Shown here piece by piece: positions 42,857 through 53,367 of a stretch of 64,000 nt of DNA; the stretch's first letter is position 1; each line of letters starts with the position of its first letter. The notes beneath the pieces are model-generated. The model saw only the letters and a list, made by a program, of their open reading frames with translations. It was not told the origin of the DNA and made no database searches. The stretch covers positions 186,001 through 250,000 of the forward strand of contig NZ_POAF01000001.1 of the NCBI RefSeq assembly GCF_003309065.1, in the 5' to 3' direction. The stretch comes from Glutamicibacter soli. Lineage in GTDB: Bacteria > Actinomycetota > Actinomycetes > Actinomycetales > Micrococcaceae. Position numbers and translations under genes: made by a program.

Positions 42857-43462
42857 TTAGCTCGCGTGAGGCTCCCCGGGTTTCAGGGTCCACAGCGGTA
42901 AGGCGATCTCATCAACTAGTTCAACAATGAACCGGTCGGTAACCTTCCCAAAACTGATGAAACGCTGCTTGAACAGTTCGGTGGGGACCCGAAGCAGCAG
43001 TTCGGACGGGATCTCCGCCAGTTCCCCGCGCGCCTGAGCACGTTCAGCAACCAGATGCATCATGTTGGGGCCCATCCCCCACGACATGTCTGCCATGCTC
43101 GGCGCTTGTTCCGACAAACTCGCGATGACCAAGCCCCGCAACAGCTCGCCAATCGGTTCGTCGATCTGCGCTGCCATCGAGCGCAGCACCAGGAGCAAGT
43201 CTTGGCGAAGTGTTGCAGCCTGTTCCGGCAGGACCGGCATGACGGCTTTATGCGCCGCGACGGCCCGCACCAATTCAATCTTGTTCGGCCACCGCCGGTA
43301 GATGGACACCTTGGACGCAGAGGCCCGACGTGCCACTGCTTCAACGCTCAGGGCGGCGAATCCGGACTGCGCCAGCTCCAACGCCGCGGCATCGAGTATT
43401 GCAGTGACAAGTTGCTCCCCGCGCCGTCGTGGGCCTGATCGATAATCTTTCTGGTCAGCCAT
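42857..43462 (-). CDS. TetR-family transcriptional regulator
   Basis: This 201-residue protein has a TetR domain (residues about 17-62: AILDAAALELAQSGFAALSV, EAVARRASASKVSIYRRWPNK) and a C-terminal ligand domain of the TetR_C type. The ATG at 43462 overlaps the end of the Rph-like gene by 8 bases, so the two are co-translated. The MFS gene follows about 75 bases later. It probably represses this drug-response operon. Confidence 0.88.
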   Translation of the reverse strand: MADQKDYRSGPRRRGEQLVTAILDAAALELAQSGFAALSVEAVARRASASKVSIYRRWPNKIELVRAVAAHKAVMPVLPEQAATLRQDLLLVLRSMAAQIDEPIGELLRGLVIASLSEQAPSMADMSWGMGPNMMHLVAERAQARGELAEIPSELLLRVPTELFKQRFISFGKVTDRFIVELVDEIALPLWTLKPGEPHAS

Positions 43463-45845
43463 GTTCTGGCTCCAACACGAGACCACGGTCGCCGTCAACG
43501 ATGATTTGCTGGCCATCGGCCAATACGGTGGTGGCGTTAGCGCATCCCATGACCGCTGGGATCCGGTATTCACGGGCAACGATAGCTGCGTGGGAGACGG
43601 CAGAACCGTGATTGACCACCACCGCCGCGGCCCGGGAGAACAACGGAGTCCACGACGGGTTGGTAGCAGGACAGACCAGGACTTCTCCGGGCAGCAGCTT
43701 TTCGAACTCTTCTGGAGAATTGATTATGCGAACGCTTCCGCTGGCCCTGCCTCCGCCGGAACCGGTGCCGTGCAGTAATGCCCCTGGCACCGGTGACAGA
43801 TCGTAGAGGGTGGCTGGAGAAATCATCGGTGCACCGCCCAGCTCATCATGGCGCCGTCGACGGCCGGCCGCAATCTGGGCAAGTTGGCCACCGCTGAGTG
43901 CAGCGGCACCGGGCGCGCGGCGCAGGAGGTCATAGTTCACGAACCAGATATCTCCTGGGTCTTCCAAGGCCGAGGCATCGTGCAGTCGGCGCCCCATTTC
44001 ATTGATGGCGGAGCGTACTGCCGGCATGGTCCGGGTGATTTCGAAATGCGTGTCTTCGCGCACGGAGATGAATCCACGCAGCCCCTTGACCCATCGTCTG
44101 ATTCGCGGTTCCAGCCACCGGCTGCCAAGCAGCGGGTGGGATATCAGATTTTCCAAGGCGTCTATTTCCGCTCCTTCTGCGCCAGTTCCATCGATCAGCA
44201 TGCGCAGCAGGTTGATTACCGGGGTTGGGTCGTCGCCCCAGGTCGCTGCTCGCGGCAGCAGCAAGCTGGCTGATTCCCTGTGGCCGTAGCGAGCAAGAAA
44301 TTCATCGATCTGGTCAGCGATTTCGTCCATGTGCGGTTGCGAGCGCAGCGCCTGGATTGTTGATTCTGGCTCCGTATCCCGCAGAAGCTGGGTGCCTCCG
44401 GGCATCTCGGCGATCAGTTTAGCAATACGTTGCAGATCGTCGTTGATTCGGTGGGTCTCGGTATCAGCAGTCACGCTCAGCGACGCAAACTGCGACAGCT
44501 TTCCGGTTAACGCCAGTACCAGGATCAGCTTGATTCCCGCAGGGATCGCCTGGCGTAGGTATTTCACTCGCAGCTCAGTCACAAGTTGCATGCTGGTGGT
44601 GGCCCTGCTTGGAATCTCCGACAGTTCTTTCCAGGACAGATCCGCCACTTGGAGTTCGTTGAGCTGTTGGCAGTTGCGCAGGTACTCGTCATACAAGGGA
44701 TCTTTTCGCCAGGATCCTGTCGGAGCTTTCTGCGTAAAGGCTTGAACTAATTTCCGCGGAATTGCCGCTGATGGTTTCGGCGTGACGGGAATGAATTCGG
44801 TGACGACCCCGTTCTCGCGCTTCAAGCATGCGGAGTAGTCCACACGAACCCCGGTGATTCCGTGCAGCATACCCGCGACCAATGGGGCGATACCGGCATC
44901 GATCCATGCTTCGGTTTCCAATATAGTGGGGCGCTGCGGCAACAACTCGTAGAGCATCGGTGCGACTTTCCGCGCCAGCGGGCCGATATTGCGCGGGGCT
45001 GGAGGCAAGGCTGTCATCGGCCTGGCCTGCAGAATCAGGAGATCGCCATTGGCTACAGCCCATTCAATATCCATGGGTCGGCCGAAGCCTTCGCGGATGC
45101 GAACGCCGGCTTCCGCAATCTCGCGCAGCGTTTCCTCGGAAACCTGCTGGTTTTCCTTGGGAGTCTCATTTCTGGTTCCACCGTCGGAGTTCAGCTTGAT
45201 GACAGTGCCCGCCAGTCCGGCTCGGCGCTCGATAATCCTCCCCTTGGAATCAATGACCGCCCGATCTGCGGTCACCATTCCCGAAACCACTGCTTCGCCC
45301 AAGCCCGGGTTAGATTCCACCACGATGTGGTCCCTGCCCCCGGTCACCGGATCAGCGGTGAACATCACCCCGGCGAAGTCTGCATCCACCATCGACTGAA
45401 CCACGACGCCCATCGACATCACCGATTCATCGATCTTTCGCTCACTTCGATACGCTCGGGCGCGGTCGGAGTACAAGGAAGCCCAACAGTCTTCAACAGC
45501 CCGGAACAGCTGCCTTTCGCCCGAGATGCCCAGGTATGTCTCCTGTTGTCCGGCGAAAGTGGAACCCGGAAGGTCTTCTGCCGTCGCGCTGGAACGGACG
45601 GCAACCAAAGGGCTTCCTAGTTCTCGGTAAGCTGCTCCGATCACTTCGGCCAGTTTTGTTCCGCTGAGCGCGGTGAAGGAACCAGCCGACCGGAATTCTT
45701 CGTAGGCATCCGTCGTCACGACAAATCCCGGAGGCACGTTTTCCCCCAGCTTGATCAGTTCGCCCAAACCTGCGGCCTTGCCTCCGACGACATTCAGGTT
45801 GTCTTGGGAAGCTAATGCCAAAGGCAGGATCTGCGGTTTTTCCAT
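43455..45845 (-). CDS. Rifampin phosphotransferase-like dikinase
   Basis: This 796-residue enzyme has the Rph order of domains: an N-terminal ATP-grasp PPDK domain (1-290; VVGGKAAGLGELIKLG, VRSSATAEDLPGSTFAGQQE, LILQARPM), an unrelated central domain (about 300-690), and a C-terminal swivelling His domain (CPATNPSWTPLFSRAAAVV, catalytic His in GSAVSHAAIVARE). True PEP synthases carry the His domain in the middle and a PEP-binding barrel at the end, which is absent here. Rph inactivates rifamycins by phosphorylation at the C21 hydroxyl. Substrate here is inferred from architecture and the TetR/MFS neighbours. Confidence 0.8.
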   Translation of the reverse strand: MEKPQILPLALASQDNLNVVGGKAAGLGELIKLGENVPPGFVVTTDAYEEFRSAGSFTALSGTKLAEVIGAAYRELGSPLVAVRSSATAEDLPGSTFAGQQETYLGISGERQLFRAVEDCWASLYSDRARAYRSERKIDESVMSMGVVVQSMVDADFAGVMFTADPVTGGRDHIVVESNPGLGEAVVSGMVTADRAVIDSKGRIIERRAGLAGTVIKLNSDGGTRNETPKENQQVSEETLREIAEAGVRIREGFGRPMDIEWAVANGDLLILQARPMTALPPAPRNIGPLARKVAPMLYELLPQRPTILETEAWIDAGIAPLVAGMLHGITGVRVDYSACLKRENGVVTEFIPVTPKPSAAIPRKLVQAFTQKAPTGSWRKDPLYDEYLRNCQQLNELQVADLSWKELSEIPSRATTSMQLVTELRVKYLRQAIPAGIKLILVLALTGKLSQFASLSVTADTETHRINDDLQRIAKLIAEMPGGTQLLRDTEPESTIQALRSQPHMDEIADQIDEFLARYGHRESASLLLPRAATWGDDPTPVINLLRMLIDGTGAEGAEIDALENLISHPLLGSRWLEPRIRRWVKGLRGFISVREDTHFEITRTMPAVRSAINEMGRRLHDASALEDPGDIWFVNYDLLRRAPGAAALSGGQLAQIAAGRRRRHDELGGAPMISPATLYDLSPVPGALLHGTGSGGGRASGSVRIINSPEEFEKLLPGEVLVCPATNPSWTPLFSRAAAVVVNHGSAVSHAAIVAREYRIPAVMGCANATTVLADGQQIIVDGDRGLVLEPEHG

Positions 45846-45965
45846 GAGGCCATGCTACGGCTTAGAGAACGATCCGTACACTACTTTTTAAGCTGAAGCT
45901 GTCGGCAGAAATTTCTAAGCAAACTTACAAGGGAAGCCATGCAGCGTCTCGGGACCACAAGACGA

Positions 45966-46002
45966 CAAAACCCGAACCCACGAAACGCGGGTTCGGGTTT
46001 TG
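45966..46002 (-). terminator. Terminator after nrdF
   Basis: CAAAACCCGAACCC at 45966-45979 pairs with GGGTTCGGGTTTTG at 45989-46002. On the minus strand the stem's own 3' arm ends in TTTTG. It lies 34 bases past the nrdF stop at 46036. The 120 bases towards the Rph-like start hold no other feature. Confidence 0.85.
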
Positions 46003-46035
46003 GATTTGGCTAGCTATCCGTGAATTGGGGAAAGC

Positions 46036-47049
<1,014 letters not shown>

Positions 47050-47180
47050 TCAGCCTGCAGCTCTAACTTCGCAATCAACTCTACCCCCTTGTTTGCTCTT
47101 TAACCTACCCGTGAGCTGTGTCGGGACGCCTCAAAGAGAAAGATCACAAACCGTTTCTGACTAGGCACTTAAGCACAGCA

Positions 47181-47211
47181 AGTCGCCGAATCCGGTAGGG
47201 ATTCAGCGACT
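47181..47211 (-). terminator. Attenuator-like hairpin between nrdE and nrdF
   Basis: AGTCGCCGAATCC at 47181-47193 pairs with GGATTCAGCGACT at 47199-47211. Only TTGCTG follows on the minus strand, so it could reduce rather than end read-through into nrdF. The rest of the 248-base gap holds no ORF. Confidence 0.5.
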
Positions 47212-47258
47212 GGCTGTTCATGCTGGCTAATACTCTAGTCAGCGCATTTCACGAGGCT

Positions 47259-49397
47259 TTACAGCATGCAGGAAACGCAGTTTTCCACTTCGGTGCCTTC
47301 AAGGGCCAGCTGACGCAGGCGGATGTAGTACAGGGTCTTAATGCCCTTGCGCCATGCGTAGATCTGGGCCTTGTTGATGTCACGGGTGGTTACGGTGTCC
47401 TTGAAGAACAGGGTCAGCGACAGGCCTTGGTCGACGTGCTGAGTGGCAGCGGCGTAGGTGTCGATGATCTTCTCGTAGCCAATTTCGTACGCGTCCTCGT
47501 AGAACTCAATGTTCTCGTTGGTCATGTACGGGGCCGGGTAGTAGACGCGGCCAATCTTGCCTTCCTTGCGGATTTCGACCTTCGCAGCAACAGGGTGGAT
47601 CGACGAGGTCGAGTTGTTGATGTAGGAGATCGAACCGGTTGGCGGCACGGCCTGCAGATTCTGGTTATAGATGCCGTGTTCCATGACCGACTTCTTCAGC
47701 GCGATCCAGTCTTCCTGGGTAGGAATGTGGATGCCGTCGAACAGTTCGCGCACACGCTCGGTGGCTGGAGCCCATTCCACGTCGATGTACTTGTCGAAGA
47801 ATTCGCCCGTTGCGTACTTGGAGTTCTCGAAGTTGTCGAAGACCTCGCCGCGTTCAATCGCGATCTTGTTCGACGCGGTCAGCGCGTGGAACAGAATCGA
47901 GTAGAAGTAGATGTTGGTGAAGTCGATGCCTTCTTCGGAACCGTAGTAGATGCGCTCACGAGCCAGGAAGCCGTGCAGGTTCATCTGACCCAAGCCGATG
48001 GCGTGCGACTTCCGGTTTCCGTCCGCAACCGAAGGAACGGAGTCGATGTATGACATGTCGGAGACTGCGGACAGCGCGCGGATGGCAATGTCCACGGACT
48101 TGGCCAGGTTCTTGCCGTCCATAGCCTTGGCGATGTTCATCGAACCCAGGTTGCAGGAGATGTCCTTGCCCACGGTCTTGTAGCTCAGGTCGTCATTGTA
48201 TTCCGACGGCGAGGAGACCTGCAGGATTTCCGAGCAAAGGTTCGACATGGAGACGCGGCCCTCGATCGGGTTGGCCTTGTTCACCGTGTCTTCGAACATG
48301 ATGTACGGGTAGCCGGACTCGAACTGGATCTCCGCCAGGGTCTGGAAGAACTCGCGGGCGTTGATCTTGGTCTTCTTGATGCGCGAATCATCGACCATCT
48401 CGGTGTACTTCTCGGTGACCGAGATTTCGCTGAACGGCTTGCCGTAGACGCGCTCGACGTCGTACGGGCTGAACAGATACATGTCCTCGTTCTTACGAGC
48501 GAGTTCAAAGGTGACGTCAGGAATGACAACACCCAGCGACAGGGTCTTGATACGGATCTTCTCGTCGGCGTTTTCGCGCTTGGTGTCGAGGAAGCGGTAG
48601 ATGTCCGGGTGGTGGGCGTTCAAGTAGACCGCGCCGGCACCCTGGCGTGCGCCAAGCTGGTTGGCGTAAGAGAAGGAATCTTCCAGAAGCTTCATGACAG
48701 GGATGACGCCGGAGGACTGGTTCTCGATCTGCTTGATCGGTGCACCGTGCTCGCGCAGGTTGGTCAGGGCCAGGGCCACGCCGCCGCCGCGCTTGGACAG
48801 CTGCAGCGAGGAGTTCACGGCACGGGCGATCGACTCCATGTTGTCTTCAATGCGAAGCAGGAAGCAGGAGACCAATTCGCCGCGCTGGGCCTTGCCCGCG
48901 TTGAGGAAGGTCGGGGTAGCAGGCTGGAAACGGCCTTCGATGATTTCGTCGACGAGCTGGGTGGCCAGTTCTTCGTTGCCGCGAGCCAGGTGCAGGGCAA
49001 CCATGCAGACACGGTCCTCGTAGCGCTCCAGGTAACGCTTGCCGTCAAAAGTCTTCAGGGTGTACGAGGTGTAGAACTTGAAGGCGCCCAGGAAGGTTTC
49101 GAAACGGAACTTCTTGGAGAAGGCGTGCTTGAACAGGTCGCGGATGAAGTTCATCGAGTACTGGTCGAGAGTTTCACGCTCGTAGTATTCGTGCTTGACC
49201 AGGTATTCGAGCTTCTCATCCAGATCGTGGAAGAACACGGTGTTGTTGTTCACGTGATCCAGGAAGTACTGGCGAGCCGCGTAGCGATCCACCTCGAACT
49301 GGATCTTGCCGTCTGGACCGTAGAGGTTCAGCATGGCGTTGAGGTCGTTGTAGCTCAACCCCTGGAACTGCGCGGGGAGCTCTTTCGAGTCCTTCAT
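47259..49397 (-). CDS. nrdE: Class Ib ribonucleotide reductase alpha subunit
   Basis: NrdE reduces NDPs to dNDPs. The 712-residue protein has the Class Ib N-terminus without an ATP-cone. Active-site Cys residues lie in [13 protein letters not shown] and SNLCSEILQ, the radical-path [11 protein letters not shown] loop is present, and the terminal CVSC pair accepts electrons from NrdH. The ATG at 49397 overlaps nrdI by ATGA; a TTG at 49430 would add eleven residues and is less likely. Confidence 0.96.
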   Translation of the reverse strand: MKDSKELPAQFQGLSYNDLNAMLNLYGPDGKIQFEVDRYAARQYFLDHVNNNTVFFHDLDEKLEYLVKHEYYERETLDQYSMNFIRDLFKHAFSKKFRFETFLGAFKFYTSYTLKTFDGKRYLERYEDRVCMVALHLARGNEELATQLVDEIIEGRFQPATPTFLNAGKAQRGELVSCFLLRIEDNMESIARAVNSSLQLSKRGGGVALALTNLREHGAPIKQIENQSSGVIPVMKLLEDSFSYANQLGARQGAGAVYLNAHHPDIYRFLDTKRENADEKIRIKTLSLGVVIPDVTFELARKNEDMYLFSPYDVERVYGKPFSEISVTEKYTEMVDDSRIKKTKINAREFFQTLAEIQFESGYPYIMFEDTVNKANPIEGRVSMSNLCSEILQVSSPSEYNDDLSYKTVGKDISCNLGSMNIAKAMDGKNLAKSVDIAIRALSAVSDMSYIDSVPSVADGNRKSHAIGLGQMNLHGFLARERIYYGSEEGIDFTNIYFYSILFHALTASNKIAIERGEVFDNFENSKYATGEFFDKYIDVEWAPATERVRELFDGIHIPTQEDWIALKKSVMEHGIYNQNLQAVPPTGSISYINNSTSSIHPVAAKVEIRKEGKIGRVYYPAPYMTNENIEFYEDAYEIGYEKIIDTYAAATQHVDQGLSLTLFFKDTVTTRDINKAQIYAWRKGIKTLYYIRLRQLALEGTEVENCVSCML

Positions 49398-49879
49398 CGT
49401 TCCTGCTGCTTCTGCGACGCTGGTTTCCAAAAGGTTTCAAGCCCTTCTTTGACTTTGAGAACATCTTCCTGCGTTCCCATGAGTTCGAATGTATAAAGCA
49501 CGGGCACATCGCATTTGGCCGCGATTCGCTTGGCCGCAATGCAGTAGTACTCGCCGAAGTTTGTATTCCCTGCTCCGATGACACCGCGTAGGTTCTTGCG
49601 GTTCTCTTCATACCCGAGAAATTTCATGATCTGCGGCAGGATTGATCGTTTACCGCCGTCTCCCCCATAGGTGGGAATCAGCAGGACGTACGGAGCTGTG
49701 GTGATGAGTTTCGGCTCGTACCCGTAAAGCGGAATCCGGGCCGAATCCATCTGAAGTTTTTCGACGAACCGCCGGGTGTACTCCGATATCGAAGAAAAGT
49801 AGATCAACTTCGAATCGGTGTACACCACTGGTTCGTGCGCCTCAGCGTGTTGCCTGTCGGCAAGAGCTGTCGGTGGCAT
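49394..49879 (-). CDS. nrdI: Flavodoxin-like NrdI
   Basis: This 161-residue NrdI supplies oxidant for Mn(III)2-tyrosyl radical assembly in NrdF. The flavodoxin fold is seen in [30 protein letters not shown] and [20 protein letters not shown] (FMN loops), with [19 protein letters not shown] near the end. An N-terminal polar extension of about 20 residues precedes the fold. It is 58 bases downstream of nrdH. Confidence 0.95.
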   Translation of the reverse strand: MPPTALADRQHAEAHEPVVYTDSKLIYFSSISEYTRRFVEKLQMDSARIPLYGYEPKLITTAPYVLLIPTYGGDGGKRSILPQIMKFLGYEENRKNLRGVIGAGNTNFGEYYCIAAKRIAAKCDVPVLYTFELMGTQEDVLKVKEGLETFWKPASQKQQER

Positions 49880-49937
49880 GGTATTTCGCCTCCACTACAA
49901 AAGAGCGGATTTAGTACCGAATGGGCTCGGTATCTGG

Positions 49938-50168
49938 TTAGTTTGCCGGAGCCAGCAGAGCGATCTTGTCCGGGCGGAAGCCCGACCAGTGATCGTTGTC
50001 GGTCACGACAACCGGTGCCTGCATGTATCCAAGGCCACGCACGTGCTCCAAGGCGTTAGCATCCTGAGAGATATCGACCTTGTTGTACTCGACACCCTTC
50101 TTGTCCAACGCGCGGTAGGTGGCGTTGCACTGTACGCAGGAAGGCTTCGTGTAAACCGTGATGGACAT
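49938..50168 (-). CDS. nrdH: NrdH-redoxin
   Basis: This 76-residue glutaredoxin-like protein with thioredoxin-like activity has the active site CVQC in YTKPSCVQCNAT and the NrdH signature WSGFRPDKI. It reduces the NrdE C-terminal disulfide. AAAGGGGAT precedes the ATG at 50168. It is the first gene of nrdHIE, behind NrdR-like boxes. Confidence 0.96.
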   Translation of the reverse strand: MSITVYTKPSCVQCNATYRALDKKGVEYNKVDISQDANALEHVRGLGYMQAPVVVTDNDHWSGFRPDKIALLAPAN

Positions 50169-50304
50169 AGTCCCTGATCCCCTTTAAAAAGTCCTAGTTT
50201 CGGTCCGTCTTCTCACCGTTTTCACGGTGGTGCGGACCAACCTCTCGGATGCCCCAAAGTTCACCTTCGGGGTGTTTTCGGCGTTTATCGCGCCATCGGA
50301 TTCA

Positions 50305-50320
50305 ATACTACATCTTGTGT
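50305..50320. promoter_or_regulatory. NrdR-like box, distal copy 1
   Basis: ATACTACATCTTGTGT resembles the NrdR consensus ACACTATATATTGTGT-type box. It is paired with the copy at 50337-50352, whose centre is 32 bases away (three helical turns), the usual geometry for NrdR repression of nrd operons. Neither nrdR nor other genes occupy 50169-50640. Confidence 0.72.
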
Positions 50321-50336
50321 CTGGCCGGTCAAGCGG

Positions 50337-50352
50337 CCACAAGATGATGTAT
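50337..50352. promoter_or_regulatory. NrdR-like box, copy 2
   Basis: CCACAAGATGATGTAT shares CACAAGATG with the reverse complement of the first box. Together they match the tandem NrdR operator arrangement. One mismatch in the core lowers confidence compared with copy 1. Confidence 0.65.
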
Positions 50353-50391
50353 TACAGCTATGTGATTCCCCCACAAGGGAGTCCACAGGAA

Positions 50392-50452
50392 TTGTGGATA
50401 CCGGCCCCTGATTAAACCCCGATTTCTCGCGGTACAGCCTGGTTTGTCCACA
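50392..50452. promoter_or_regulatory. DnaA-box-like sites upstream of nrdHIE
   Basis: TTGTGGATA at 50392-50400 (reverse TATCCACAA) and TTGTCCACA at 50444-50452 each differ by one base from TTATCCACA. The second is the form common in actinobacterial origins. A weaker GAGTCCACA lies at 50379-50387. DnaA activates nrd transcription in some bacteria, and the sites could do so here. They do not by themselves indicate an origin, since no dnaA/dnaN is near. Confidence 0.5.
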
Positions 50453-50640
50453 GCTTGGGATATCGAACTTGTGGGTTAAAAATACTTGGTGTGAGAAGTT
50501 CCTCGGCGTGTTTCGCCTCCGTCGACTTGTGCCATGGCTGAAGTGTCTGTACCTACATGTAGTATCCGCCGGGAAACCGACACTTTAGGACGGTTCAAGG
50601 CAGGGTGTGGAAACACCCGTGGAATGGATACAAAGGCGCG

Positions 50641-51438
50641 CTACACCGACGACGTCCCACACCGCCGCTGCCGGGCTTGCAAGCGTCCCGGAATGCCTAG
50701 GCGGGGTACTTGGCGGGCCCCGAAGATCCCCTGGCCCACACGGACGACGGTGGCGCCTTCCTGGATGGCGATCTCGAAGTCTCCGCTCATGCCCATGGAC
50801 AGCTGCGTGAATCCCTCCGGGGCTCCGGCGGCCTGCAGCTCGGCGAGCGTCTCGCGCAGCAGGGTGAAGCTGGCGCGAATGGAGGACTCGTCGCTGGTAT
50901 TCGCAGCCATGGTCATCAGCCCGACGGGCTTCAGGCGGTCCAGCGGCTTCAGCGCTGCCAGCAGTCCCGCGGCTTCTGCCGCTTCGATGCCGGACTTCGA
51001 TTCCTCCCCGGAGGTGTTCACCTGGATGAAGACATCCAGGTGGCGGTCTTCGGCTTCCAGCCGGCTCTGCAGGGTTTCGGCGAGCCGGAGCGAATCAAGG
51101 GCATGGAACTCGTCGGCGAACTGCGCCACGAACTTCGCCTTGTTGCGCTGCAGCGGACCGATCACCGAGTAGCGCAGATGCGGGTAGTCCTGCTTGAACT
51201 CCTCGTGCTTGGCTTGCGCTTCCTGGACCTTGTTCTCCCCCAGCGTGTCCACGCCGGCGGCAATGGCCAGGCGCAGCCGCTCGGCCGGGATGGTCTTGGT
51301 GACCGGCAGCAGGCGCACCGATTCTGGGTCGCGGCCCACCGAGCGTGCCGCGCGGGCGATCCGCTCGCGCACCGCAGCCAGGTTGTGGGAGAAGTCCTCG
51401 GTGGTTGCCGCGTGGGCCGCGGCAGGTTGCGAAGTCAA
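50641..51438 (-). CDS. YggS-family PLP homeostasis protein, copy 1
   Basis: This 265-residue PLP-binding protein of the YggS/PROSC family is a single TIM barrel. The Schiff-base Lys is in LLPVTKTIPAERLR. GVDTLGENKVQEA, SVIGPLQRNKAK, VFIQVNTSGEESKSGI, LSMGMSGDFEIAI and TVVRVGQGIFGAR complete the family signature. The only available start is TTG at 51438. The C-terminus has an extra basic tail (GRLQARQRRCGTSSV). A terminator-like hairpin separates it from poxB, so it may have its own promoter. Confidence 0.88.
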   Translation of the reverse strand: MTSQPAAAHAATTEDFSHNLAAVRERIARAARSVGRDPESVRLLPVTKTIPAERLRLAIAAGVDTLGENKVQEAQAKHEEFKQDYPHLRYSVIGPLQRNKAKFVAQFADEFHALDSLRLAETLQSRLEAEDRHLDVFIQVNTSGEESKSGIEAAEAAGLLAALKPLDRLKPVGLMTMAANTSDESSIRASFTLLRETLAELQAAGAPEGFTQLSMGMSGDFEIAIQEGATVVRVGQGIFGARQVPRLGIPGRLQARQRRCGTSSV

Positions 51439-51473
51439 AGCGCCTACGCCTCTTTCTGAAGTTCACATGCAAA

Positions 51474-51503
51474 ATGCCGGCGCCGCATTCACGGCACCGG
51501 CAT
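51474..51503 (-). terminator. Terminator after poxB
   Basis: ATGCCGGCGCCG at 51474-51485 pairs with CGGCACCGGCAT at 51492-51503. On the minus strand TTTTGC continues from the stem, 21 bases after the poxB stop. Confidence 0.8.
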
Positions 51504-51523
51504 TAAGCATAGGCAATTAATTC

Positions 51524-53248
51524 CTAGAACATCTGCCGCCAGTTGGTCTTGGCCAGATCCAGCAGCTCGTCGCCGCGCCCGGACATGACCGTGCGGATCG
51601 CGTAGAGCGCGAAACCCTTGGCCTGTTCCAGCTTGATCGACGGCGGCATGGACATCTCCTGGCGGTCGGTCACCACGTCCAGCACCGCCGGTCCGTCGTG
51701 GGCCAGGAAGTCCTTGATGGTGTCCTCCAACTGGGAGGAGTCCGTCACGCGGTAGCCCTTCAGCCCGGCGGCGTTAGCCAGCGCGCCGAAGTCGGGATTC
51801 TGCAGGTCGGTGGCGTAGGTGACGAATCCAGCGGCCTTCATTTCAAGTTCCACGAAGTTCAGCGAGGAATTGTTGAAGACCACCACCTTGATCGGCAGCT
51901 TGTTCTGCGTGGCGGTGAGCAGCTCGCCGAGCATCATGGCAAGCCCGCCGTCGCCGGCGAAGGCGATCACCTGGCGGGAGCGGTCGATGGCCTGGGCGCC
52001 CAGCGCGTGGCACAGCGCGTTGGCCATGGAACCGTGGTTGAAGGAACCCAGCACCCGGCGCTTGCCGGTCATGCTCAGGTAGCGGGCCGCCCAAATCACC
52101 GGGGAACCCACGTCGGCGGTGAAGATCGTGTCCTCGTCGGCCGCCTGGTCGATCAGCCGGGCCAGGTACTGGGGATGGATCGCGGTGCCCGGCTTGGACC
52201 CGGTAGCCAGCTCGTCGAGCTTGGTCCGGGTCTTGCGGTAGTGCTCCAGCGCAGTGTCCAGGTGCTTGCGGTGCGTCTGCACCGGCAACAGCGCCGCCAG
52301 CGCGGCCGCGGTGTCCTTCACGGTGCCCACCAGGGGCACATCCACCCGGGTGCGCCGGCCGATCTGCTCGCCGCGGATGTCCACCTGGATGATGGTCGCC
52401 TGCTGCGGGTAGAACTGCTGGTACGGGAAGTCGGTACCCAGCATCAGCAGCACCTCGCATTCGGCGATGGCCTTGGCGCCCGAGGCGAAGCCGAGCAGGC
52501 CGGTCATGCCAACGTCGAAGGGGTTGTCGTATTCGATGTGCTCCTTGCCGCGCAGCGCGTGCACGATCGGGGCGCCCAGCTTGTCCGCCAGGGCGATGAC
52601 CTCGTCGTGGGCGCCGGCGGTGCCGGCCCCGGCGAGGATGGTGACCTTGCGCGAGGATTCGAGGATTTCCGCGGCGCGCTCCAGCTCCTGCTCGTCGGGC
52701 AGGATGCGCGGGTTGGTTTTCACGATCTGGTGGGTTTCGCTGCGCTCCATGCTCGACAGGGCCACGTCCCCGGAGACCACCAGCACTGCCACGCCGCGTT
52801 TCTCGATGGCCTCGCGCATCGCGATGCGCAGCATGCGCGGCATCTGCTTGGGGTCCGAGACCTGTTCGGCGTACACCGAGCAGCCGCGGAAGACTTCCAC
52901 AGGATGGGTTTCCTGGAAGTAGTTGGAGCCGATTTCCTCGGTGGGGATGTGCGCGGCGATGGCCAGCACCGGAACCCGTGAGCGCTGCGCGTCGTACAGC
53001 CCGTTGATCAGGTGCAGGTTGCCCGGCCCGCAGGATCCGGCGCAGACGGCCAGCTCCCCGGTGATTTCAGCCTCCGCCGCGGCGGCGAACGCCGCGGCTT
53101 CCTCATGGCGGTGGTGGATCCATTCGATGCGGCCGTTGACCCGCAGCGCGTCGGTCAGGCCATTGAGCGAATCGCCGGGAATGCCGTAGATCCGGCGGAC
53201 CCCCTGGGCGTCGAGCTGGTCGATAAGGTGTTCGGCAACGGTAGGCAA
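51524..53248 (-). CDS. poxB: Pyruvate dehydrogenase (quinone)/pyruvate oxidase, PoxB-like
   Basis: This 574-residue ThDP/FAD enzyme oxidises pyruvate to acetate and CO2, passing electrons to the quinone pool. Residue Glu of the ThDP site is in HRHEEAAAFAAAAEAEITG. The FAD domain shows VTILAGAGTAGAHDEV, and the ThDP motif GDGGLAMMLGELLTA runs to FNNSSLNFVELE. Length matches E. coli PoxB (572). The TTG start at 53248 has AAGGAG 5 bases ahead. It sits between two yggS copies. Confidence 0.92.
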   Translation of the reverse strand: MPTVAEHLIDQLDAQGVRRIYGIPGDSLNGLTDALRVNGRIEWIHHRHEEAAAFAAAAEAEITGELAVCAGSCGPGNLHLINGLYDAQRSRVPVLAIAAHIPTEEIGSNYFQETHPVEVFRGCSVYAEQVSDPKQMPRMLRIAMREAIEKRGVAVLVVSGDVALSSMERSETHQIVKTNPRILPDEQELERAAEILESSRKVTILAGAGTAGAHDEVIALADKLGAPIVHALRGKEHIEYDNPFDVGMTGLLGFASGAKAIAECEVLLMLGTDFPYQQFYPQQATIIQVDIRGEQIGRRTRVDVPLVGTVKDTAAALAALLPVQTHRKHLDTALEHYRKTRTKLDELATGSKPGTAIHPQYLARLIDQAADEDTIFTADVGSPVIWAARYLSMTGKRRVLGSFNHGSMANALCHALGAQAIDRSRQVIAFAGDGGLAMMLGELLTATQNKLPIKVVVFNNSSLNFVELEMKAAGFVTYATDLQNPDFGALANAAGLKGYRVTDSSQLEDTIKDFLAHDGPAVLDVVTDRQEMSMPPSIKLEQAKGFALYAIRTVMSGRGDELLDLAKTNWRQMF

Positions 53249-53367
53249 GACAGCTCCTTTGGAACAGTGACGGTGTCACTTTCACCCTACTGCGCCAGCG
53301 CCCTGCGGGCTAAGTGTTTTTGCAGATACCCCGCTGCCTCTCAGGTCACAGGCGTGTCGGCCGGGGC

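Noticed and set aside
43455-45845. Phosphoenolpyruvate synthase call for the dikinase-like gene
   Set aside because: The His domain is at the extreme C-terminus and no PEP/pyruvate-binding barrel follows, unlike PpsA.
45846-45965. Rifamycin-associated element upstream of the Rph-like gene
   Set aside because: No GGGGCTTGC-type inverted repeat is visible there, so rifamycin induction is not supported by sequence.
50379-50460. Chromosomal replication origin
   Set aside because: Only two or three imperfect DnaA boxes, and no dnaA, dnaN, recF or gyrase genes nearby.
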